DNA of 10,554 bases from Chitinophagales bacterium. Its GTDB lineage: Bacteria; Bacteroidota; Bacteroidia; Chitinophagales; Saprospiraceae. This document shows positions 1 to 6,478 of the stretch, piece after piece. A program made the position numbers and the translations under genes. Positions within the stretch are counted from its first letter, which is position 1. Every line of letters starts with the position of its first letter. Where the stretch lies: assembly GCA_013298445.1 (NCBI GenBank), contig JAAFHQ010000133.1, forward strand, positions 1-10,554, read 5' to 3'. Below the pieces are notes generated by a model. That model saw nothing but the letters and a program-made list of their open reading frames with translations, was not told where the DNA came from and did no database searches.

Positions 1-472
1 TGACGCTATTTTCGGCATCCAGCTTGCTGATGTTTTCATCCAAACCCATGTTGCGGATCAAGTCCAATAAACCGGCCAATGCAGGTGTGTTGGTCGTACT
101 GCCCACAAACAAACCCGCCGTGATGCTGCCTTCAAATCCAAGCAGGTAATGCAGCCCAACGGCCACACTTGCCGAAAAACTGAGCATCACAAAAACAAAG
201 ATCAGGTCTTGCCAGCCCCGGCGTTTGAAGGTGCTGAAAAAACTAGGTCCACTGCCCAAACCCACCGTATACACAAAGATGGAAAGCCCGAGAAAAGTAA
301 TGATTTCGGGGATGCGCAAATCTGGACTAAAACTGCCAATGAACAAACCCACAAACAATACGGCAGCCACGCCCAAACTATTGCCTTTGATGCTGATGCT
401 CCCCACTCCGTAGCCTAAGCCGGCGACAATGAAAAGCAAAAGAATCGGATTTTCGGTTAATGCCTCGACCAT
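1..472 (-). CDS. AspT/YidE/YbjL-type putative transporter, N-terminal part (cut by window edge)
   Basis: An open frame starts at the ATG whose complement is at 470-472 and runs without a stop to the left edge, giving 157 residues. The protein is very hydrophobic, with about four or five membrane segments (roughly residues 8-24, 33-50, 57-75, 88-112 and 115-137). The motifs FVYTVGLGSGPSFFS (66-80) and GLFVGSTTNTPALAGLLD (120-137) resemble the N-terminal membrane half of the aspartate:alanine exchanger family, which also includes E. coli YidE and YbjL. Full members are about 550 residues, with two membrane halves around TrkA-C domains, so most of the gene lies outside. The substrate is unknown; most family members are uncharacterised inner-membrane proteins. 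The start is chosen because it lies just upstream of the first hydrophobic segment. No convincing promoter was found upstream of it on this strand. Confidence 0.85.
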   Translation of the reverse strand, partial: MVEALTENPILLLFIVAGLGYGVGSISIKGNSLGVAAVLFVGLFIGSFSPDLRIPEIITFLGLSIFVYTVGLGSGPSFFSTFKRRGWQDLIFVFVMLSFSASVAVGLHYLLGFEGSITAGLFVGSTTNTPALAGLLDLIRNMGLDENISKLDAENSV

Positions 473-784
473 ATTGATTGTATTTTGTGCACGAAAAGTA
501 CAACTTCGATGAGAAATGTAGGGTATAAAAAAGATCATAGTGGGAGGACACAATTGTCAGCGAGACTTGAAGTGTTAAAACTTACCAAATTATAATTGGT
601 GGAAAGGGGGTGGAACAAAAAAATCACCCTTTCGTTAAAATTTTTAGTAAAATTTTGTGAGTATTCATAAATTGCCCTATATTGCCCTCAGATTTAAGGT
701 TTCCTTAACAAAGTTGTTAATTTTATTAACGACTTACAACTTGCTTTTTAGATCCTTCATAATAACAGTCGGGTGATTTCTTAC

Positions 785-820
785 AAGAGCGGAGCAGTGG
801 TGCTTGCGCTCTTTTTTTTT
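785..820 (+). terminator. Strong intrinsic terminator with no obvious upstream gene
   Basis: The arms AAGAGCG (785-791) and CGCTCTT (807-813) form a stem, with an inner AGCA/TGCT stem (793-796 with 801-804) around a GTGG loop. The second arm runs straight into a T tract reaching position 820. The T tract is only on the plus-strand 3' side, so it would stop rightward transcription. The nearest upstream gene is transcribed leftward, so the transcript it ends is not an annotated gene. Confidence 0.7.
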
Positions 821-837
821 ATACCTCCGGCATAAAA

Positions 838-861
838 AACCCATGACTGAAGTCATGGGTT
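838..861. repeat. REP-like palindrome 1
   Basis: Perfect inverted repeat: AACCCATGAC (838-847), loop TGAA, then GTCATGGGTT (852-861). It is intergenic and sits close to a second hairpin of the same style. Paired short palindromes ending in GGGTT are typical of REP-type repeats dispersed in some Bacteroidota genomes; copy number cannot be judged here. Confidence 0.6.
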
Positions 862-879
862 GGGGATTTAGAGTGGCCT

Positions 880-899
880 CCCACGGATAAATCCGTGGG
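880..899. repeat. REP-like palindrome 2
   Basis: Perfect inverted repeat: CCCACGGAT (880-888), two-base spacer AA, ATCCGTGGG (891-899). It lies 18 bases after palindrome 1 and, like it, is followed by a T and then TGG (GTTGG). The two together look like a two-hairpin REP unit. There is no T tract after it, so it is not a standard terminator. Confidence 0.6.
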
Positions 900-1071
900 T
901 TGGCGGATACACATTGACAGGGCAGCCCAACAGGCCCTTTCTTTCTATTCTCTCCGAACTATTTTTTTCTTTCGGAAAAAAATAAATATCATTACAAAAA
1001 TTTTTCAAACTACTTAGATTAGCAAATAACGCTTGTTTGGAAAACGCCAGCAGGTGTTCAAAACGATTACT

Positions 1072-2571
1072 GTGAAGAACAAACCGGATCTTTCTTTTTG
1101 GCAAATCTGGAACATGAGTTTCGGGTTTCTGGGTATTCAATATGGCTTTGGATTGCAACAAGCCAACATGAGTCCAATTTATCGTTATTTGGGGGCTGAG
1201 GAGAGTAGCATTCCAGGGCTTTGGCTGGCTGGGCCGCTCACTGGGCTGTTGTTGCAACCGATCATTGGCACTTTGTCCGACCGGAGCTGGTCGAATACCT
1301 GGGGGCGCCGCCGTCCTTATATCTTTATCGGTGCTATTGTGGGCAGTATTGCCATGATTTTGATGCCCAATTCCAAGTCGGTATTTATGGCGGCTTGTTT
1401 GATGTGGCTGCTGGATGCAGGTTTAAATTCCTCCATGGAGCCATTCCGCGCTTTCGTAGGTGACTTGTTGAATGCTAAACAACGCCCAACCGGATTTGCG
1501 GTACAATCCTTTATGGTGGGATTTGGCCAAACCCTTTCCAATTTAATGCCCCTGATCTTACCCATCATTGGTATGTCCATGGCCATTGGGGGCGACTTTA
1601 GCAACGGCATTCCCGATTCTGTACGTATTCCATTTTACATTGGGGCAGCTGCCATTTTGCTGACGGTATTTTGGACTATGTACACCACCAAGGAATATCC
1701 ACCTGAAAATGAAGATTATAAAATCAAGCCTACTTTTAGTGCAGAACAAAAGAAAAACATCTCCTTTTGGCATATTGCGATAACCATTGGTGCTGCCTTG
1801 ATCGGAGGTATGTTTGCTATTCGCTTAGGCGGATTGACCAATGGCTTAATCTGGGCTGCTGGGATAGCAATAGGTTTGTATTTGATTCTGATGTTGCCCG
1901 TGTTCAAAGAAATTTTGGCTTCACTCTCAGAAATGCCAGTGGTGATGCGCCAATTGTGGTGGGTAAAATTTTTCACCTGGTATGGACTGCCTTTGATGTG
2001 GCAATACCTTTCCCTGGCTGCTGCCAAATATGCATTTAACGCCCCAAGTCCTACTGCTAATCCTGAGGGATTTGAAGCTGGGAAAAACTGGGGCAGCTTG
2101 TGTTTTGCCATGTTCAGCATTTCCTGTTTTGTGATTTCGATCTTTTTGCCTGCCATCGCCAAACGGATGGGTAGCCGTAGAGCAACCCACGCCTTGTTTT
2201 TAACGATTGGGGCGCTGGGCTTCTTCAGTGTGATCCTGAGCAATGACAAATGGATCTATTTTGCGGGCATGACTTTGATTGGTCTGGCTTGGGGTTCCAT
2301 TATGTCGATGCCTTATTTGATGTTGGCCAATGCGGTTTCCTCTTCCCGAATGGGGGTCTATATGGGGATTTTCAACGGGTTTATTTGTGTGCCACAGTTC
2401 ATAGGTATGTTGACCGTTCCGCTGTATTACAAACCATTGTTGGGCGATGATCCCCGCAATGCTTTGATTTTGGCCGGATTTTGTATGCTTTGCGCTGCCG
2501 CATCCTGTTTCCTGGTGAAGGAAATTAAAGGAAATGACGAAGCGCCAGTACAAATGTCTGCTGGGCATTAG
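1072..2571 (+). CDS. MFS sugar transporter, SLC45/GPH-like
   Basis: An integral inner-membrane transporter of about 499 residues with some twelve hydrophobic segments. Near the N-terminus is LSFWQIWNMSFGFLGIQYGF (7-26). After the second helix comes a cytoplasmic loop with DRSWSNTWGRRRPY (70-83), and then MEPFRAFVGDLLNAKQR (122-138) and TGFAVQSF (140-147). These match SLC45/GPH-type glycoside:cation symporters, which import maltose, sucrose or similar glycosides; the substrate here is inferred only. The reading frame is open from a TAA at 1027-1029. No ATG precedes the conserved first helix, so the start is TTG 1033, GTG 1054 or GTG 1072. I chose GTG 1072 because it gives MKNKPDLSFWQIWN, the N-terminal form I expect for this family, and an A-rich start. 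A hairpin terminator follows the stop. Confidence 0.9.
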   Translation: MKNKPDLSFWQIWNMSFGFLGIQYGFGLQQANMSPIYRYLGAEESSIPGLWLAGPLTGLLLQPIIGTLSDRSWSNTWGRRRPYIFIGAIVGSIAMILMPNSKSVFMAACLMWLLDAGLNSSMEPFRAFVGDLLNAKQRPTGFAVQSFMVGFGQTLSNLMPLILPIIGMSMAIGGDFSNGIPDSVRIPFYIGAAAILLTVFWTMYTTKEYPPENEDYKIKPTFSAEQKKNISFWHIAITIGAALIGGMFAIRLGGLTNGLIWAAGIAIGLYLILMLPVFKEILASLSEMPVVMRQLWWVKFFTWYGLPLMWQYLSLAAAKYAFNAPSPTANPEGFEAGKNWGSLCFAMFSISCFVISIFLPAIAKRMGSRRATHALFLTIGALGFFSVILSNDKWIYFAGMTLIGLAWGSIMSMPYLMLANAVSSSRMGVYMGIFNGFICVPQFIGMLTVPLYYKPLLGDDPRNALILAGFCMLCAAASCFLVKEIKGNDEAPVQMSAGH

Positions 2572-2593
2572 ACCTTGAAAATGCAGTAAAAAC

Positions 2594-2632
2594 GGGGCTC
2601 GGAGCGTTTGCTGCGAGCCCCATTTGTGTTTA
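2594..2632 (+). terminator. Intrinsic terminator after MFS gene
   Basis: Arms GGGGCTCG (2594-2601) and CGAGCCCC (2614-2621), with further inner pairing (AGC with GCT around GTTT) after one mismatch. The sequence downstream is T-rich (atttgtgtttaa). It lies 22 bases past the stop of the MFS gene and separates it from the outer-membrane gene. Confidence 0.75.
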
Positions 2633-2700
2633 AATAGCTTTGTTAACAATTTTTAACCTTATATCAAGACAGATTAACCTCTTTCCAAAAAATGCTCAGG

Positions 2701-2708
2701 TATCTTTG
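2701..2708 (+). promoter_or_regulatory. Bacteroidota -7 promoter element (TATCTTTG)
   Basis: TATCTTTG matches the TAnnTTTG -7 consensus of Bacteroidota primary sigma factors exactly. It lies 32 bases before the ATG of the outer-membrane protein gene. The -33 element is weak: TTTC at 2682-2685 is only 15 bases away, and no clean TTTG sits at the usual spacing. Transcription would begin around 2713-2716. Confidence 0.5.
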
Positions 2709-2740
2709 TTGGAAGAAATAACCCGATTAACTTTTTTTTT

Positions 2741-5539
2741 ATGAAGCATATTTTTACCCTCGTCTGTGCACTCTTCCTGACCTACGCAAGTACACAAGCA
2801 CAAACGAAAATTTTTGGAACCGTTGCAGATACTACTGGGCAAACGCTCACGGGTGCAACGGTGATGGTCTTGCAAGCAAAAGATTCACTTTTAAGTGGTT
2901 TTGCACTCGTTGATCCGAAAGGTGCCTTTGAAATTCTCGGGGTAAAAGCCGGGGATTACATCGTACAATTGAGCTTTTTAGGCTATGGGGTGAAAAAAAT
3001 TCCGATTACCCTGGCGGGTGAAAAGGAGAAAGACCTCGGCAAAATCATCATGAAGGAGCAATCCGAAACCTTGAACGTCTATGTGGTGGAAGGTGAAAGA
3101 TCACCGATGACCATCAAAAAAGATACCGTTGAGTTCAATGCTGCAGCCTTCAAAACTCAACCCAATGCTACCGTTGAAGAATTACTCAAGCGCCTGCCCG
3201 GGGTAGAAGTTGAAAAAGACGGCAACGTAAAAGCTCAAGGGGAAAGCGTAACCCGGGTATTGGTCAACGGCAAGGAATTTTTTGGCCGTGACCCCAAAAC
3301 CGCAACCCGTAACCTACCTGCTGACGCAATAGACAAGATCCAAGTGTTTGATAAAATGAGTGATGTATCCGAGTTCACCGGTGTGGACGATGGGCAACGC
3401 GAAAAAACCATCAACTTGACTTTGCGTCCAGATCGGCAGAACGGCGTTTTTGGCAACTTCCGTGTGGGCGGTGGCGGTCCAGAACAATTTGACCTGGGTG
3501 GCAACGTCAACCGTTTTTCTAAAACCGGGCAATTGTCTTTCATCGGCTCTGCCAATAACGTCAACCGCAACGGCTTTTCGATGAACGAATACCTCGACTT
3601 TTCCGGCGGCGGTGGCGGTGGTATGAATTTTATTGGTGGTGGCGGCGGTGGCCAAGGCGGCGGTGGCGGCGGCAGTGATATTCCGATCAACTTTGGTCGT
3701 AACTATGGATTCACCACTTTCTATTCTTCAGGCTTGAACTTCAGCAAAGATTTTGGCAAAAAAACCAAGATCAACGGAAGTTACCTGTACAGTGGTTTCA
3801 AAAAAGAAACCGACCAAAAGAGCCGTACGGAAAATTTCCTGACAAATTCTGCCTTCATCAAAAGTGATACTTCCGAGCAAGACGAGCGCAGCAATGTGCA
3901 CCGCCTGAATTTTACGGTGGATCACAATCTGGATTCTACCCAATCGATTCGGGTGGTAGGCCGTTTGTCTTTGAGTGCCAATGGTAACGACAATTTGTCT
4001 CGCTCATTTTCAACGACTGATTTGTTGGTTCCAAAAAACGCCAGCAACCAAACCACTGCTTCAAATGGCGACAATACCAATTTGAACACCACTTTGTTGT
4101 ACCGCAAGCGTTTTAGCCGTCGTGGACGTAGCTTGAGTACCACCTTCACTTTGAACAATGTGGATGGCAATACGGATGGAACAAACTTGTCTCGAAACCT
4201 GTTTTTTGGCACCGATGGCTCCATCCTCAATACCCAAAATTACGATCAACAGACCAATAACCTTAGCGATCGGATGAGCTACAATGCTCGTTTGTCCTAT
4301 ACTGAACCATTGGCCAGAGGTAAGTTTTTGGAACTCAATTACTCGTACAACCACCGGGGCAACGACAACAACCGCGAGGTTTACGATGTAACGCCAACCG
4401 GACAGATAGTACTCAACTCACAACTAACCAACCGCACCCTTAGCGATTTTAACTTCCACAATGGGGGCTTCAATTTCCGGATTTCCAATCCTAAGTTGAA
4501 TTTCTCTACGGGCTTGGCTGTACAGCAAGCAGTTTTGGAAGGAGACATCCGTTCAAGTGAGCAAAAGGTAAGACAGGAGTTTTTGAATTACCTGCCTAGT
4601 CTGCGTGTCCGCTATAACTTCACTCAGATGAAGAGCTTTAACTTTGATTATAGCACTGACATCAACGAACCTTCAATTACCCAATTGCAACCGGTTCGTG
4701 ACATCAGCAACCCGCTGAACATTTACATTGGTAACCCGAACCTGAAGCCTGAGTACAGCAATCGTTTCACGATGCGCTACAACCACTTCAACCAGTTCAA
4801 CTTCACCAACTTCTTTGCGTTCACCAACTTTACCTATACCCACAACCGCATTCAAACTGCACAGACCATCAATGAAGAAACTTTGGTCACTGAGCGCACG
4901 CCCATCAACGTAGCCGATGATTACCGTTTCATCAGCCGTTTGAACTATGGTGGCCGGTTCAAAGGTCTAAAAATGCGCTATAGCTTGTCGGGGGGCTTCA
5001 ACTACAACCGTGGAATCACCTATGTGAACACCGCGCGTAACTACACCAATACGACCAACCCAACGGCAGGGATCACTTTTGAAAACCAGAAAAAAGAGAA
5101 GTGGGACTGGAATTTGGGCTATACTCTTAACTATTCCAACACTGCTTATTCTTTGAATAGCGAACGCAACCAGGATTATTACACCTATACATATTCCGCT
5201 GGTTTGAGAAAATTCTTCTTCAAGGATAAATTGAACATTGAAACGGACCTGGATTACAGCCAATTCCGTGGCTTGGGTGAGGAATTTGATCAGGATATTC
5301 CAATCTGGAATGCTGCCGTTTCCGCCTTCTTCCTGAAAGGAAACAAAGGCCAGCTGAAATTTGGGGTTTACGATATTTTGAACCAAAACCAGGGCATCAG
5401 CCGGACCGTTCAGTTGAACTACTTCCAGGACCAAGATGTCAACTCTCTGGCGCGTTACTTCATGTTCAGCTTCATCTACTCCATGAAAGGTTTCCAGAAA
5501 ACCAATCCTGCGAATCAGATGAACATTAGAATGCGGTAA
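2741..5539 (+). CDS. Outer-membrane beta-barrel / TonB-dependent receptor-like protein
   Basis: A 932-residue predicted outer-membrane protein. Residues 1-20 are a signal peptide, with likely cleavage after TQA. Residues 22-105 form a carboxypeptidase-regulatory-like beta-sandwich (IFGTVADTTGQTLTGATVMV). Residues 115-235 resemble a TonB plug: PNATVEELLKRLPGVEVEKDG (141-161), VLVNGKEFFGRDP (173-185), ADAIDKIQVFDK (194-205). The rest is a long barrel rich in alternating aromatic and polar residues with many Asn-rich turns. The architecture fits the OMP_b-brl_3 type of receptor-like barrels. Three runs of six glycines (289-311) interrupt the start of the barrel. The protein ends NQMNIRMR, without the usual terminal aromatic residue. 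No SusD-like lipoprotein gene follows, so a classical Sus glycan-uptake pair is not supported; the ligand is unknown. The ATG follows a T tract and no Shine-Dalgarno site is present. Confidence 0.9.
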   Translation: MKHIFTLVCALFLTYASTQAQTKIFGTVADTTGQTLTGATVMVLQAKDSLLSGFALVDPKGAFEILGVKAGDYIVQLSFLGYGVKKIPITLAGEKEKDLGKIIMKEQSETLNVYVVEGERSPMTIKKDTVEFNAAAFKTQPNATVEELLKRLPGVEVEKDGNVKAQGESVTRVLVNGKEFFGRDPKTATRNLPADAIDKIQVFDKMSDVSEFTGVDDGQREKTINLTLRPDRQNGVFGNFRVGGGGPEQFDLGGNVNRFSKTGQLSFIGSANNVNRNGFSMNEYLDFSGGGGGGMNFIGGGGGGQGGGGGGSDIPINFGRNYGFTTFYSSGLNFSKDFGKKTKINGSYLYSGFKKETDQKSRTENFLTNSAFIKSDTSEQDERSNVHRLNFTVDHNLDSTQSIRVVGRLSLSANGNDNLSRSFSTTDLLVPKNASNQTTASNGDNTNLNTTLLYRKRFSRRGRSLSTTFTLNNVDGNTDGTNLSRNLFFGTDGSILNTQNYDQQTNNLSDRMSYNARLSYTEPLARGKFLELNYSYNHRGNDNNREVYDVTPTGQIVLNSQLTNRTLSDFNFHNGGFNFRISNPKLNFSTGLAVQQAVLEGDIRSSEQKVRQEFLNYLPSLRVRYNFTQMKSFNFDYSTDINEPSITQLQPVRDISNPLNIYIGNPNLKPEYSNRFTMRYNHFNQFNFTNFFAFTNFTYTHNRIQTAQTINEETLVTERTPINVADDYRFISRLNYGGRFKGLKMRYSLSGGFNYNRGITYVNTARNYTNTTNPTAGITFENQKKEKWDWNLGYTLNYSNTAYSLNSERNQDYYTYTYSAGLRKFFFKDKLNIETDLDYSQFRGLGEEFDQDIPIWNAAVSAFFLKGNKGQLKFGVYDILNQNQGISRTVQLNYFQDQDVNSLARYFMFSFIYSMKGFQKTNPANQMNIRMR
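3605..3673 (+). repeat. Three GGY-codon tracts encoding Gly6 blocks
   Basis: Inside the outer-membrane protein gene, three runs of six GGC/GGT codons (3605-3622, 3635-3652, 3656-3673) encode Gly289-294, Gly299-304 and Gly306-311, separated by MNFI and Q. The tract is near-repetitive at DNA level and would be a flexible loop between plug and barrel or in an early surface loop. Such tracts can change length by slippage. Confidence 0.75.
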
Positions 5540-5545
5540 TCAATT

Positions 5546-5618
5546 AGTGACGAATTTTTCGAATGACGAATGCCGAATTGGGAGCGCTCCCAATTCGGCA
5601 TTCGAAAAATTCGTCACT
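5546..5618. terminator. Long hairpin between convergent genes
   Basis: The left arm (5546-5585) and right arm (5586-5618) are complementary over 33 bases. The left arm carries an extra seven bases within its run of spaced CGAAT motifs (5551, 5560, 5567, 5574), so it bulges. The centre GAGCGCTC has no spacer. It starts seven bases past the stop of the plus-strand gene and contains the TGA stop of the minus-strand hydrolase (complement of 5614-5616). It probably ends transcription from both sides, although neither side has a strong T tract. It could also be a dispersed repeat. Confidence 0.6.
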
Positions 5619-6405
5619 CTTTAAACGCCCACTCCAAAAACTCCCCCATCACCCTTCCCCAGGTCGTCTGGTCATGGCGGCCACCTACCACTTCGCGGTA
5701 CACAATATCTTCATTGAGGCGATAGCCTTTTAGGTTCAATTCTTCAATCAATCCGAGGGTGTCGTCGATGGAATCGATGATGCCATTGTTGTTTCGGTCG
5801 GATACTTCGTCTTCGGTACCCGTTTGGAGCCAAAACTTGATACTTGGTTTATCCGGCGTTTCGCGCACGAGGGTGTGCATGATGCGATCGGTCGCTTCGT
5901 TGTAACCTTGGTCTAGTGCCTTGGAGCGCCACCAGAAGGATCCGGAAAAAACGCCCACTTTGGAAAAAATATCCGAATGATGCCAAACGATGTCCATAGC
6001 CGACAAGCCGCCTAAGGAAAAGCCTGCATAAAAATTATGCTGAGGCTCGGTTTTGGCGCGGTAATGCCGCTCGATATAGGGCTTGAGTTCGTCGATTACA
6101 AAATGAGTAAAATGCCGGGCCTTGCTGCCTCTGCCAGCGTAATCCGCCTGATTTGCAGTGCCGTATTCCTGGATACGTTGTTCATTGGCATGAATCCCTA
6201 CCACAATGAAAGGGCGAAGATTATGCTCGGTAAACAAGGTGTGCAAGGTTTCTTCCATGCGCAAACTCGGTAAATCCTGGCCATCGTTGAGGTACAAAAC
6301 GGGATAATGCCGAAAGCTGAAAGCGTAATGTGGGGGTAAAATGAGCGTCACCTTAACCTTACGTTCCAAATGAATGGAGGATAAAACGAGTTCTTTTTTG
6401 TGCAT
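5614..6405 (-). CDS. Alpha/beta-hydrolase, putative esterase (esterase D / IroE-like)
   Basis: A 263-residue protein without signal peptide, so probably cytoplasmic. It has an alpha/beta-hydrolase layout: YPVLYLNDGQD (34-44) near the oxyanion region, the nucleophile elbow GFSLGG with Ser130, an acidic region TGTEDE (195-200) and a catalytic His in VVGGRHDQTTW (His244). This fits the putative esterase family that includes esterase D and enterochelin esterase-like proteins; the true substrate is unknown. A DRNNNGIIDSID segment (203-214) directly after the acidic region has the spacing of an EF-hand calcium loop. The ATG at 6405 is preceded by a consensus -7 promoter element. The gene is divergent from the next hydrolase, with 73 bases between the two starts, and its stop lies in the convergent hairpin. 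Confidence 0.88.
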   Translation of the reverse strand: MHKKELVLSSIHLERKVKVTLILPPHYAFSFRHYPVLYLNDGQDLPSLRMEETLHTLFTEHNLRPFIVVGIHANEQRIQEYGTANQADYAGRGSKARHFTHFVIDELKPYIERHYRAKTEPQHNFYAGFSLGGLSAMDIVWHHSDIFSKVGVFSGSFWWRSKALDQGYNEATDRIMHTLVRETPDKPSIKFWLQTGTEDEVSDRNNNGIIDSIDDTLGLIEELNLKGYRLNEDIVYREVVGGRHDQTTWGRVMGEFLEWAFKE

Positions 6406-6434
6406 ATCGAGAATAATATTATTTTAGTCGCAGG

Positions 6435-6442
6435 CAAAAGTA
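6435..6442 (-). promoter_or_regulatory. -7 promoter element for the minus-strand hydrolase (TACTTTTG)
   Basis: On the minus strand, TACTTTTG fits TAnnTTTG exactly and lies 29 bases upstream of the ATG at 6405. A TTTT lies 22 bases further upstream and a TTTG 27 bases upstream, neither at the ideal 19-base spacing, so the -33 element is uncertain. Confidence 0.45.
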
Positions 6443-6443
6443 A

Positions 6444-6451
6444 TTATTTTG
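6444..6451 (+). promoter_or_regulatory. Possible -7 element for the hydrolase/amidoligase cluster (TTATTTTG)
   Basis: TTATTTTG matches seven of eight positions of TAnnTTTG and lies 27 bases before the TTG start at 6479, next to the oppositely oriented element at 6435-6442. TTTT at 6422-6425 lies 18 bases upstream as a possible -33 element. A start near 6458 would leave a leader of about 20 bases. Confidence 0.3.
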
Positions 6452-6478
6452 CGATATTACCATTAAAACCAAATAAAC

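Larger units (their letters stand above)
473..1071. other. Gene-free intergenic region with terminator and palindromes
   Basis: About 600 bases lie between the divergent transporter genes. I see no convincing protein gene. The stretch holds a direct repeat of ATTGCCCT (671-678 and 681-688), a perfect palindrome TTAACAA-AG-TTGTTAA (705-720) followed by another TTAAC at 726-730, a strong plus-strand terminator (785-820) and two REP-like hairpins (838-899). It ends in A/T-rich sequence before the MFS gene, with a weak inverted repeat TCCGAA/TTCGGA (953-958 and 971-976). The TTAAC-containing palindrome could be an operator, but nothing shows which protein would bind it. Confidence 0.6.

Noticed and set aside
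149..418. Plus-strand open frame of 89 codons
   Set aside because: It is antisense to the clear AspT-like transporter frame and has a low-complexity, unprotein-like composition.
509..595. Small plus-strand ORF of 28 codons (ATG 509 to TAA 595)
   Set aside because: No ribosome site, no promoter match and no recognisable peptide features; too short to support from sequence alone.
473..600. Promoter for the AspT-like gene on the minus strand (TACTTTTC, TACATTTC)
   Set aside because: Both match only seven of eight -7 positions and neither has a -33 TTTG at a suitable distance.
868..1257. Minus-strand open frame of 129 codons over the REP hairpins and MFS start
   Set aside because: It overlaps the well-supported MFS gene, runs through a palindrome and resembles no family I recognise.
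1716..2249. Long minus-strand open frames inside the MFS gene
   Set aside because: Coding evidence (membrane pattern, family motifs) is entirely on the plus strand; these are shadow frames.
3235..3690. Minus-strand open frame coding a proline-rich protein
   Set aside because: It is the reverse-strand shadow of the glycine tracts of the outer-membrane gene; the proline runs are simply complements of GGC/GGT codons.
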